Shown: positions 17,240 through 25,691 of the stretch, piece after piece
Numbering within the stretch: the stretch's first letter is position 1
Layout: the number at the start of each line of letters is the position of its first letter
NCBI GenBank assembly: GCA_015071005.1
Contig: SVIG01000002.1
Span: 248,001 to 312,000, forward strand
Length of the DNA: 64,000 nt
Source of the DNA: Clostridiales bacterium
GTDB taxonomy: Bacteria; Bacillota; Clostridia; Christensenellales; Borkfalkiaceae
Direction of reading: 5' to 3'
Notes under the pieces: model-generated
What the model saw: the letters and a program-made list of their open reading frames with translations, nothing else
Databases searched by the model: none
What the model was told of the DNA's origin: nothing
Position numbers and translations under genes: made by a program

Positions 17240-17785
17240 TTAGAGCTGATTCCAAAGATCTGCGTGGGGAGCTGCAATCACGGAAGTCGACGAGAGCTGA
17301 CCGCTCGCAATCGCGTAGTTCGCGCCGGCTTCTACCGCCGCGGTCACGTCCCCTACTTCGCCCGTGAGCATAATTACGCCCTTGCCGCCCATACCGCGCG
17401 ACACGCGAAGATCGAAAATTTCCACTCTTGCCGTCTTGACCGCGATATCCGCCGCTTTGATGGTCGTTGCAGCCGAGTACGTTTCGATAAGCCCAAGCGA
17501 ACCCTTTCTTTCGCCCGTTTGCGTACCGAAAAGCGCCTTGATAACTTGTTCGTCGATACGCCCCATAATCGAGCTATCGATAATGTACCCCTCAAACTTT
17601 GCTTGGACGTGGTTGACTGCCGCCGTCACGTTCGAAATCGAACCCGTCAAAATGATTTCATATTTACCAGGGCAGGAAGGATGTGCCGCAATCAGCTCCA
17701 CGCCTGCGCTCTTGAGCGCTGCGTCCGTTGCTTCCACGCCTTTGGGAATACTCTTTAATTCAATTACACCGATTGCTCTAAACAT
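17240..17785 (-). CDS. pduT: BMC-T tandem-domain shell protein, PduT-like
   Basis: Two BMC domains (IGVIELKSIPKGVEATDAALKSAGVELI; LGLIETYSAATTIKAADIAVKTARVEIF); Cys in AAHPSCPGKYEI. Confidence 0.88.
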   Translation of the reverse strand: MFRAIGVIELKSIPKGVEATDAALKSAGVELIAAHPSCPGKYEIILTGSISNVTAAVNHVQAKFEGYIIDSSIMGRIDEQVIKALFGTQTGERKGSLGLIETYSAATTIKAADIAVKTARVEIFDLRVSRGMGGKGVIMLTGEVGDVTAAVEAGANYAIASGQLSSTSVIAAPHADLWNQL

Positions 17786-19104
17786 TACGCTTCATCCTTT
17801 TCTATGATAATTCTATCGCTATATACGCTTACTTTACCCGATATAGACGCATATTGAGGAAGGGAAAGTCCTTCCGCCGCTTCCGCGATTTTGTCGCCCT
17901 TGTTTACGTACGTCCCGTCTTCTACGCAAGGCACGCTCGGCGCGCCAATGTGTTGACGGAGCAAAATTTCCACTCTTGCATAGCTCGTTTGTTCGCCGAT
18001 ATATTTCCCGACTTTATCAAACCTTGCTACGCCGAGCACGTTCGCCCAACGCTCGGACGGCACCATTCGCCATTCCCTTTCCTGCGCGGGGGAAACGTCT
18101 TCCTTGCCCACGTAGCGCAGCTTGTTTTTCGCAAGGAGCACCTTGTACTCGTTGATGACCGCCTTCGGCGAAATACCTTGGCAACAAGCCAACGATTCAC
18201 AGATACCGCAACCGCAACAAAGAGTCGCGGAAATTACCATTTCGGGAAGCACGGTCGCCGCGCCCTTGGCTGTGCGCACCATCTTATGCGGCTCGAGCGG
18301 ATACCCTAAAAGATGTCTTGGACACATATCCGTACAACGGGTACATTGACAGCACGCCGTTTCCGCCCTTGCGATCGACTTATCCCCGTCCAAAAATTTG
18401 GACTGTGCCGCTTCGCAATTTTCGGGCAGTATCAAAAGCCCTTTCGTGGTTTTTGTAACCACCGCGCTGTCAGGATCTATCACCTTACCCATCGAAGGAC
18501 CGCCGTCTAAAACGATATGCCCTTCGGGGATTATGATCGAATTTTTGTCGAAAAGTTCCGCTACGGTCACGCCGATAGGAACTTTTACCACGATCGCCTC
18601 GGGGATATTCCCTGCAATCGTGAGATATTTTTCCGTGAGATTCGTCCCACGTTTTAATTTCACCGCGATATTGTAGAAGGTTTCTACGTTCAAAACGATC
18701 ACCCCTGCGGTGATGGGGAGATTCCCGGGTCGCACGACGCGCCCCGTCGCTTGGTAAATCAAGCTGATTTCGTCGCCCATCGGATATACGTCGGGCAACG
18801 TTTTCAAGATAATTCTATCCGCAAGCTTCGTTCCGTCTTTCAGCTTTAAGCGGACCGCCGTATGCTCTTTTACACACAAGAGCGCGCAAGGGATTTTCGC
18901 ATAGTCAAGCACCGCTTGAATTCCCGAAAGCACCATCGGCATTTCCTTTTGAAGAAGAACGTAGTCGGTATAGAGCAAAGGCTCGCATTCCGCGCCGTTT
19001 ACGACAAGCGTATCCGCCCCGTCCGCCAATTTCGCGTACGAGGGAAAACCTGCGCCACCTGCGCCGACTATTCCGGATTCTTTCATCAATTCTTTCAGTT
19101 CCAT
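17785..19104 (-). CDS. pduS: PduS-like (RnfC-related) Fe-S/flavin electron transfer protein
   Basis: GIVGAGGAGFPSYAKLADGADTLVVNGAECEPLLYTD; CCQCTRCTDMCPRHLLGYPLEPHKM; CCGCGICESLACCQGISP. Confidence 0.9.
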   Translation of the reverse strand: MELKELMKESGIVGAGGAGFPSYAKLADGADTLVVNGAECEPLLYTDYVLLQKEMPMVLSGIQAVLDYAKIPCALLCVKEHTAVRLKLKDGTKLADRIILKTLPDVYPMGDEISLIYQATGRVVRPGNLPITAGVIVLNVETFYNIAVKLKRGTNLTEKYLTIAGNIPEAIVVKVPIGVTVAELFDKNSIIIPEGHIVLDGGPSMGKVIDPDSAVVTKTTKGLLILPENCEAAQSKFLDGDKSIARAETACCQCTRCTDMCPRHLLGYPLEPHKMVRTAKGAATVLPEMVISATLCCGCGICESLACCQGISPKAVINEYKVLLAKNKLRYVGKEDVSPAQEREWRMVPSERWANVLGVARFDKVGKYIGEQTSYARVEILLRQHIGAPSVPCVEDGTYVNKGDKIAEAAEGLSLPQYASISGKVSVYSDRIIIEKDEA

Positions 19105-19140
19105 AGCAATAACGACCTATTTTAATAAGGTAAAACCCAA

Positions 19141-19287
19141 CGCTTCGCGGCTACTTGCCGCCGTAAAACGTTGAAAAATGCGAGCAGTTCAAAGCACGGC
19201 GAGCACTTTGATGGGCGCGTACTAACCGTACGCAACCGAAAAGCGCAGAGCCGCAACGCCAAAATGCGACGCATATACGGCGTTTAG
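19141..19287. repeat. Solo copy of the GGGCGCGTACT..CGTACG intergenic repeat family
   Basis: GATGGGCGCGTACTAACCGTACGCAACCGAAAAGCGCAGAGCCGC matches the core of the 13.4-kb and 29-kb repeats. Confidence 0.65.
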
Positions 19288-19535
19288 TAATCGACGATAC
19301 CTACGATTACCGCGTCACAAGGCGCGTTCGTATTCAAAAGCGCAAGACGCGCAGAGCTACCCGTCGTGATGAGTACCGTTTCACCGATACCAGCGCCAAC
19401 GCTATCCACCGCGATGATGAATTCGCCCGTAAGCTCGCCGTTTTTCATAATTTCCACTTCCATAAATTTTGAACCGACCAAGGATTCTTGTTTTCTCGTG
19501 GAAACGATATGACCTCTGATAATACCTCTTAACAT
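19284..19535 (-). CDS. EutN/CcmL-type BMC-P vertex protein
   Basis: MLRGIIRGHIVSTRKQESLVGSKFMEVE...AVDSVGAGIGETVLITTGSSAR. Confidence 0.92.
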   Translation of the reverse strand: MLRGIIRGHIVSTRKQESLVGSKFMEVEIMKNGELTGEFIIAVDSVGAGIGETVLITTGSSARLALLNTNAPCDAVIVGIVDY

Positions 19536-19544
19536 ACTATTATA

Positions 19545-20210
19545 TTACTCCTTTACAACCTTGACTTTCGAGCCGTTGCCAATCCCGACCGCGTTTGCAT
19601 CGTCCGTATCCACGTGCATTTCCAAGCGGAAATCCTTATGCACGCGCACTTGCACGTCATACCAACGAGTACGGCGTTTTCCGTTCACGTCCACCGTTAC
19701 GTAATCGCCGTCCTTCACTCCAAACGCCGCGCCGTCCGCAGGCGACATGTGGATATGTCTATTCGCAATAATACAGCCTTCCTTGAGCTGAACAACCCCT
19801 TTCGGCCCGATAATCGTCACGGGTGCGGAGCCTTCCGTCTTACCCGATTCTCTTACGGGGGGCTTTACCTTCAACACGTAGGAATCCGTTGCGGAAATTT
19901 CCACCTGCGATTTTCCGCGAAGCGGCCCTAAAACACGTACGTTTTCGATGGGGCGCATTGCAGGCCCGATGAGCGTAAGCGTTTCTTTGCAAGCATACTG
20001 CCCCGGTTGAGAAAGGTCCTTCATCGGAGTAAGCTCGTAACCCGCACCAAAAAGGGTTTCCAAATCCGCTTTATTCAAATGAATATGCCGATTCGAAACG
20101 CCTACCGGCACTTCGCCGTTTGCATTCGAAGACGTAGGAATCTCATTCCCGTCTATATTCGCAAGCACTTTTTTTACCAATTCCGCAATTTGCGCATTAG
20201 AAAATTCCAT
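19545..20210 (-). CDS. pduL: Phosphate propanoyltransferase PduL with N-terminal encapsulation peptide
   Basis: MEFSNAQIAELVKKVLANIDG then VPVGVSNRHIHLNKADLETLFG...CIIANRHIHMSPADG. Confidence 0.93.
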   Translation of the reverse strand: MEFSNAQIAELVKKVLANIDGNEIPTSSNANGEVPVGVSNRHIHLNKADLETLFGAGYELTPMKDLSQPGQYACKETLTLIGPAMRPIENVRVLGPLRGKSQVEISATDSYVLKVKPPVRESGKTEGSAPVTIIGPKGVVQLKEGCIIANRHIHMSPADGAAFGVKDGDYVTVDVNGKRRTRWYDVQVRVHKDFRLEMHVDTDDANAVGIGNGSKVKVVKE

Positions 20211-20299
20211 ATTCTTTCCTTCCAAAATTGTTTTTTGCTAGTTTAGCCAAGCATAAAGGCGCGTACGCGCGCGTACACAAGGCGTTTTTCATAGATTTT

Positions 20300-20369
20300 T
20301 GCGGAATACCTTCCGCATTATTTTGAAAAAACTTCCCCGTATTGCCCGCCCACAAGACGGGCAATACGG
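20300..20369 (-). promoter_or_regulatory. Tandem hairpins between shell genes and pduL, possible leaky terminator/processing site
   Basis: CCGTATTGCCCG..CGGGCAATACGG (12-bp stem) followed on the minus strand by GGAAGTTTTTT; second hairpin TGCGGAA-tacc-TTCCGCA. Confidence 0.5.
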
Positions 20370-20405
20370 TTATTTCCATTCGATTAAAGTGCTAAATGCT
20401 TTTAA

Positions 20406-20678
20406 TTATTTGATGGAGGGAAGAAGTTTTTCAACGTCCATATGGGGACGAGGGATTACGTGCGTAGCGATAACTTCGCCAAGAGCCGTAGCTGCTGCCG
20501 TACCAGCTTCAACTGCTGCCTTAACTGCGCCAACGTCGCCGCGAACCATAACGCTTACCAAACCGCTACCGATCTTTTCGCTACCGATAAGTACAACGTT
20601 TGCTGCCTTTACCATAGCATCTGCTGCTTCGATCGCCGCTACCAAACCTCTGGTTTCTACCATACCCAATGCTTCCAT
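20406..20678 (-). CDS. BMC-H shell protein (PduA-like), copy 1
   Basis: [59 protein letters not shown]. Confidence 0.95.
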   Translation of the reverse strand: MEALGMVETRGLVAAIEAADAMVKAANVVLIGSEKIGSGLVSVMVRGDVGAVKAAVEAGTAAATALGEVIATHVIPRPHMDVEKLLPSIK

Positions 20679-20757
20679 TTGTTTAATCCTCCTAGATTAA
20701 TTTTAATTTATTTTTCTTCTTATGTTTTCGGGCACTACCCCCGAATTTGTTTTGTGA

Positions 20758-21030
20758 CTAACCCGTCGTTAAGAATTTCATAACGTCGGGGTGAGGGCGC
20801 GCGATTACTTCGCACACCTTTACGTTACCGACTTCCGCCGCCGCAGCCGCGCCCGCTTCGAGCGCCGCCTTGACCGCGGAAACTTCACCTTCGACGACGA
20901 TTGTCACCAATCGACCGCCGAGCCGCTTTTCTACGTGTATCAGCCGAACGTCGGCTGCTTTTACCATAGCGTCAAGCCCGGTGATTGCGGCAACCATAGC
21001 CTGTACTTCGAGTAACGCTATTGCTTTCAT
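20758..21030 (-). CDS. BMC-H shell protein, divergent
   Basis: MKAIALLEVQAMVAAITGLDAMVKAADVRLIHVEKRLGGRLVTIVVEGEVSAVKAALEAG. Confidence 0.93.
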   Translation of the reverse strand: MKAIALLEVQAMVAAITGLDAMVKAADVRLIHVEKRLGGRLVTIVVEGEVSAVKAALEAGAAAAAEVGNVKVCEVIARPHPDVMKFLTTG

Positions 21031-21094
21031 TGAATTTCTCCTTTCTTACTCTGTTAAAAATGTGGAGAAGGGTTACCCCCTTTTACACTTTTAA

Positions 21095-21367
21095 TTATTT
21101 GATCGAAGGAAGAAGTTTTTCAACGTCTGCGTGGGGACGAGGGATTACGTGCGTAGCGATAACTTCGCCAAGAGCCGTAGCTGCTGCCGTACCAGCTTCA
21201 ACTGCTGCCTTAACTGCGCCAACGTCACCGCGAACCATAACGCTTACCAAACCGCTACCGATCTTTTCGCTGCCGATAAGTACAACGTTTGCCGCCTTTA
21301 CCATAGCATCTGCTGCTTCGATCGCCGCTACCAAACCTCTGGTTTCTACCATACCCAATGCTTCCAT
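21095..21367 (-). CDS. BMC-H shell protein (PduA-like), copy 2
   Basis: One amino-acid difference from the 20406-20678 product (HADV vs HMDV). Confidence 0.95.
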   Translation of the reverse strand: MEALGMVETRGLVAAIEAADAMVKAANVVLIGSEKIGSGLVSVMVRGDVGAVKAAVEAGTAAATALGEVIATHVIPRPHADVEKLLPSIK

Positions 21368-21406
21368 CATAATTTTTAATCTCCTTAAATTATATTTTTT
21401 ATTTTT

Positions 21407-21724
21407 TTATCTTAATTTGTCTTTGCCAAGAGCGCTCAAATGTGCAAACCATTCAATCTCTTCGCTTTGTCTTGCAATTACCTTATGGGTAATATACAAT
21501 TCTCTTTTTTCAGCTTCGGCTTTACCCGCCGCGACCGCCGCTTCGACTGCCGCCGCGCTGCCTTCTACTTTAATCGCCATGACCAAAGGCACGCGTGCGG
21601 AATCCCCTGCCGCGGGTTTATTCTTGTCGATAGCTACGACTTTTACGTCCGCAGCCTTCGCCATAGCGTCCGCGACAACGATCGACGTTGCGAAACCGAA
21701 TACTTCTATCATGCCAAGTGCCAT
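21407..21724 (-). CDS. BMC-H shell protein with altered pore segment and C-terminal extension
   Basis: MALGMIEVFGFATSIVVADAMAKAADVKVVAIDKNKPAAGDSARVPLVMAIKVEGSAAAVEAAVAAG... Confidence 0.9.
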   Translation of the reverse strand: MALGMIEVFGFATSIVVADAMAKAADVKVVAIDKNKPAAGDSARVPLVMAIKVEGSAAAVEAAVAAGKAEAEKRELYITHKVIARQSEEIEWFAHLSALGKDKLR

Positions 21725-21748
21725 ATTGTTCTCCTTTGAGTCGAGTGT

Positions 21749-21935
21749 ATTGAATTGCTTTGCAATTCGTGAATTGGCTATGCCGTGAATTTTCGCTTTC
21801 GCTCAATGAATTGCCAACTTTGTTGGCGTTATGGAATAATCCTACAACGCAAGGCTCAGCCTTGCAATTCACGCACCGTCAGGTGCAATTCACGAAACAA
21901 CCGTTTCAATTCACGCAAGTTTACTTGCAATTCAC
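21749..21935. repeat. GTGAATT hairpin array B
   Basis: GTGAATTGGCTATGCC..., then GCAAGGCTCAGCCTTGCAATTCAC GCACCGTCAGGTGCAATTCAC GAAACAACCGTTTCAATTCAC GCAAGTTTACTTGCAATTCAC. Confidence 0.9.
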
Positions 21936-23135
21936 TTACTTATTTACAAAACAGATCTTAATACCTTTCTGCGCCACGTTCACTTCCATCGCTTCGTTGA
22001 GTTGATCAAGCGGGAATTCGTGCGTGATCAAATCTTTGATGGGAATATTCATTTCGCGCGCTTGGCGAAGGAATGCCATCGTCGTGGGATAATCGTCAGC
22101 CGAGTAGTCCCAAGAACCAACGAGGTTGATTTCCTTGTTACACATAGCAAAGTGAGGATTTACGTTGTATTCGCCGTTGTTGACGAAGAAACCCATTTCG
22201 CAAAGACCGCCGCCGCGACGGATATATTCGAAGATATCCTTTGCCGCCGCAGGCGCACCCGTGCATTGGAACGCGAAGTCCGCGCCCACGCCGTTTGCAA
22301 CGCTCTTCACAAGCTTTACTCTCGCTTCCAACGTCGAAACTTCCTTGAAGTTGATGATCGTTTTCACGCCGAGCTTTCTTGCCATTTCCAAACGCATCGG
22401 CGTACCGTCAATCGCGATAATGTGATTGATACCTGCCGCGCGAAGTACGCTGATCATAACAAGACCTACAGGGCCAAGACCTTGAATAAGGACTTTCGAA
22501 TTGAAGTTGATAAGCCCCGTCGTTTGTGCTCTCTTCAATGCGTGTACGCATACGCAAGCAAGCTCGAGAATCATTCTTTCTTTGAGGTCGAGGTCATTTA
22601 CTACGAAATACGTAGAACCTTTACCGCGGATAAGAAGGTATTCCGCGAACCAACCCGTGAAGGGATTCGCATCGCTATGGGGAATCAACCCGAACACGCC
22701 TTGCTTATCGCAAAGGTTGGTGTTTGCAGGGTGATTACGGCACACGTGGCATTCGCCGCAGCTGATAACGCTCGTAACGAGCTTATCGCCGACTTTGATG
22801 GGCTTGCCCGAAGTGTCGCATTTAATATTTTTGCCAAGGTAAACGATTTCGCCCGTACCTTCGTGACCGAGCGTCACGGGAATGATACCGAAAGGATCGG
22901 CTTTCCATTCGTGAACGTCCGTACCGCAAACGCCGCAACCTTCTACTTTTACGAGAATGTCGTCGTCGTTAAGCGCAGGAAGGGGGAATTCTTTTACTTC
23001 GATTTTTTTCTGCGCGGTCAACATCGCTACTTTCGCGGTCTTGGGAATTTTGCCCGAGCAGGAGGATTTTGCTCCGCCCATTTCCCCGAGAATCTTACGA
23101 ACGATGCTTTCCACTTGAGAAGAAGTAATATCCAT
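21936..23135 (-). CDS. Zinc-dependent MDR alcohol dehydrogenase with N-terminal encapsulation peptide
   Basis: MDITSSQVESIVRKILGEMGG tag; GCGVCGTDVHEW, GHEGTGEIV, CGECHVCRNHPANTNLC. Confidence 0.88.
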   Translation of the reverse strand: MDITSSQVESIVRKILGEMGGAKSSCSGKIPKTAKVAMLTAQKKIEVKEFPLPALNDDDILVKVEGCGVCGTDVHEWKADPFGIIPVTLGHEGTGEIVYLGKNIKCDTSGKPIKVGDKLVTSVISCGECHVCRNHPANTNLCDKQGVFGLIPHSDANPFTGWFAEYLLIRGKGSTYFVVNDLDLKERMILELACVCVHALKRAQTTGLINFNSKVLIQGLGPVGLVMISVLRAAGINHIIAIDGTPMRLEMARKLGVKTIINFKEVSTLEARVKLVKSVANGVGADFAFQCTGAPAAAKDIFEYIRRGGGLCEMGFFVNNGEYNVNPHFAMCNKEINLVGSWDYSADDYPTTMAFLRQAREMNIPIKDLITHEFPLDQLNEAMEVNVAQKGIKICFVNK

Positions 23136-23149
23136 ATTTTGTTCTCCTT

Positions 23150-24607
23150 TTAGATGATTCTGAAATAGTCCGTCATTACGCAGCGTCTAAATCGCGTGAA
23201 GCTGCGCGCGCTCGTCAAGCCTTCGCCCGTAGGGCCTGCGATGGTGAAGGTCGTATGTCCTTCGCCGCCGAAGCCGATACCTGCATAGGAAGGCGCGTTC
23301 TTTACGAAAATCGTCGTTTCCACCGCTCTTGCAAAACGGGTGAGATGATCGATGTTCTTCGAGTGCATGTGCGCCGTGTGACGATTGCCGTGCTCTGCCT
23401 TTACCGCCAAATCGATCGCTTCGTCGATATTGCTTACGCGAACGATGGGAAGAATGGGCATCATCAATTCGTGCTGTACGAAGGGATGATCGAAATCCGT
23501 TTCACAAATGATACAACGAATATCGGGACCCACTTTCACGCCGATCTTTTCCAAAAGCACCGCCGCGTCACGACCTACACAGTCACGGCTGACCGTCTTC
23601 TTCACGATGCCCGTCTTGGGATTTTTAACGTCCACAAGCACGATATTCGCGAGTTTTGCAGCCTGCTCCGCGCTGATTTTGTACGCGCCGTTCTTTTGCA
23701 TTTCGGAAATAAGCTCGTCCGCAACGTTTCTGAATACGAACACTTCCTTTTCCGCGATACAAGGCAAGTTGTTATCGAACGAACAACCGTCGATGATGTC
23801 CTTACCGGCTTTCTTAATATCTGCGGTGTCATCCACGATAACGGGAGGGTTACCCGCGCCCGCACCGATTGCTTTCTTACCGCTCGAAAGCACCGATCTT
23901 ACAACGCCCGGGCCGCCCGTACAAACGAGCAAGCGGATGTTGGGATGCTTATACATGATTTGCGCCGTATCGAGCGTGGGTTTGATAACCGACGCTACCA
24001 AGACTTGCGGACCGCCTGCCATTGCGCTCGCGCGATTGACAAGGTCTACCGCATAGTTGGAGGTTGCGATTGCGTTGGGGTGGGGGTTGAACACCACGCC
24101 GTTCCCTGCGGCGATCATACCGATACTATTACAAATAACCGTTTCCGAAGGATTGGTACTAGGAGTGATACTGCCTACTACGCCGAAAGGCGCCATTTCC
24201 GTCAAGGTCAAGCCGTGATCGCCCGTTTTCGCGTGGGAAATAATATCCGACGTGCCGGGGGTCTTGTCCGCAACGAGAATATGTTTCGCGGTCTTATGGG
24301 CAACGCGTCCCATTTTCGTTTCCGCAACGCCAAGGTTCGCCATTATATTGGCTTCCTTGCGGCAAAGCTCACGAATCGCTGCGATAACCTTTTCACGTTC
24401 TTCAAGCGACATAGCGCGTACTGCTTTGTACCCTGCCGTCGCCGCGTCAATCGCGTCGTTCATATCCGCGTATACACCGATATATCTCTTACCGTTGTAT
24501 TGCGATCCGTCCCAATTTGCCTTCGGCGCTACCGCGCCGCCGTTGAGATTCTTAATAACCGCGGCAATCACTTCTTCAATCTGTGCTTCAGTCCAATTGA
24601 TTGCCAT
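23150..24607 (-). CDS. pduP: CoA-acylating propionaldehyde dehydrogenase (PduP-like) with N-terminal encapsulation peptide
   Basis: MAINWTEAQIEEVIAAVIKNLNGG tag; APFGVVGSITPSTNPSETVICN; SFDNNLPCIAEKE catalytic Cys. Confidence 0.92.
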   Translation of the reverse strand: MAINWTEAQIEEVIAAVIKNLNGGAVAPKANWDGSQYNGKRYIGVYADMNDAIDAATAGYKAVRAMSLEEREKVIAAIRELCRKEANIMANLGVAETKMGRVAHKTAKHILVADKTPGTSDIISHAKTGDHGLTLTEMAPFGVVGSITPSTNPSETVICNSIGMIAAGNGVVFNPHPNAIATSNYAVDLVNRASAMAGGPQVLVASVIKPTLDTAQIMYKHPNIRLLVCTGGPGVVRSVLSSGKKAIGAGAGNPPVIVDDTADIKKAGKDIIDGCSFDNNLPCIAEKEVFVFRNVADELISEMQKNGAYKISAEQAAKLANIVLVDVKNPKTGIVKKTVSRDCVGRDAAVLLEKIGVKVGPDIRCIICETDFDHPFVQHELMMPILPIVRVSNIDEAIDLAVKAEHGNRHTAHMHSKNIDHLTRFARAVETTIFVKNAPSYAGIGFGGEGHTTFTIAGPTGEGLTSARSFTRFRRCVMTDYFRII

Positions 24608-24640
24608 TATATTTCTCCTTATTTACTGTTATCAAGGGTA

Positions 24641-24896
24641 GTGAATTCACTTGCGCCGTGAATTGAACGCGTTGCGTTCGTGAATTGGCTTCGCCGTGAA
24701 TTGAAAAGCCCTGCTTTTCGTGAATTGCATTACTGCGTAATGCGTTGTGGATTTATTTATATATTTTTCCTTAACGAATTGCTTTCAGCGAAAGCAATTC
24801 AATTCACGCAAGGCTTTGCCTTGCAATTCACGCGCCTGCGGCGCAATTCACGTTTTCGCTAGAAAACAATTCACGTCAATAAAGGTGGCAATTCAC
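24641..24896. repeat. GTGAATT hairpin array C
   Basis: GTGAATTGAACGCGTTGCGTTC GTGAATTGGCTTCGCC GTGAATTGAAAAGCCCTGCTTTTC GTGAATTGCATTACTGCGTAATGC, core, then inverted CAATTCAC units. Confidence 0.92.
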
Positions 24897-24911
24897 CGTT
24901 CCCCTTTCATT

Positions 24912-25661
24912 TTACTTGCCGAGTGCTGCGAGAACCTTCTTCGTAATCGCTTCAACGAGTTCCGAGTTTGCGCAGTTGCAAGCGGGTTCGTCGTCGTATT
25001 CGATACCAGGGTGACGGCCGGGAAGGTTCATCTTCTTACGGAGCTCCATCAATTTTGCGAGTTGGTCACGGGAGATTTCGTGTACCGCGCCAAGATCCAT
25101 CGCGTGCTTGCAGATAACTGCGTTGAATTCTACTTCTTCCATAACGAAGAACGCTTTCGTAAGGTTGCAGCCAACCGTCAAAGCACCGTGGTTGCGGAGC
25201 AAGAATGCGTCGTGGTTATGAATGTAGGGATCAAGCGAATCGGGAATTTCCATCGTGGAAGGCGTACCGTAATCGCAGGTAGGAACAGCGCCGATCGTAA
25301 GTACTGCTTCGGGAAGAACGTACTGATCAAGGTCGATGTCCGCAACGGTGAAAGCGGTAGCAACGGGAGGATGTGCGTGAACGACTGCGTTTACGTCAGG
25401 ACGTTCACGATACACTCTCATGTGCATCTTGATTTCGGAGGAAGGGTTGAGCTTGCCTTCGAGCTTTTTACCGTCTTTGTCTACTTTGATGATCATGTCA
25501 GGCGTCAAGGATGCCTTGGATACGCCCGTGGGGGTGCAATAGTATTCGTTTTCGCTGATCTTCACGGAAATATTACCGTCGTTCGCTGCAACAAATCCTT
25601 TCTGCCAGAGCTTAAGCCCTACTTCGCAAATTTCCTTCTTGATTTCAAAAGGTGATTTCAT
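24912..25661 (-). CDS. Class II sugar-1-phosphate aldolase (FucA/rhamnulose-1-P aldolase-like) with C-terminal encapsulation peptide
   Basis: GFVAANDGNISVKI, VVHAHPPVATAF, LLRNHGALTVG; C-terminal NSELVEAITKKVLAALGK amphipathic helix. Confidence 0.88.
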   Translation of the reverse strand: MKSPFEIKKEICEVGLKLWQKGFVAANDGNISVKISENEYYCTPTGVSKASLTPDMIIKVDKDGKKLEGKLNPSSEIKMHMRVYRERPDVNAVVHAHPPVATAFTVADIDLDQYVLPEAVLTIGAVPTCDYGTPSTMEIPDSLDPYIHNHDAFLLRNHGALTVGCNLTKAFFVMEEVEFNAVICKHAMDLGAVHEISRDQLAKLMELRKKMNLPGRHPGIEYDDEPACNCANSELVEAITKKVLAALGK

Positions 25662-25691
25662 AGTTTTTTTCCAGTCCTTTATATTATTTTT

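Noticed and set aside
17785-19104. PduS-like protein taken as evidence for B12-dependent propanediol dehydratase
   Set aside because: No PduCDE, reactivase or cobalamin genes in the window; the dehydratase here has a glycyl radical motif and an adjacent radical SAM activase
21760-22005. ORF MQFVNWLCREFSLSLNELPTLLALW...QFTHRQVQFTKQPFQFTQ
   Set aside because: Translation of GTGAATT hairpin array B; the QFT periodicity is the repeat itself, not a protein repeat
22002-24661. Long plus-strand ORFs (22002-23153, 23255-24661) opposite ADH and PduP-like genes
   Set aside because: Shadow ORFs; opposite strand encodes well-recognised enzymes
24680-24862. ORF MNWLRRELKSPAFRELHYCVMRC...
   Set aside because: Translation of hairpin array C
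14456-24896. CRISPR array as explanation for the GTGAATT repeats
   Set aside because: Constant part is only 7-8 bp, the variable parts are self-complementary, orientation flips mid-array, and no cas genes are present
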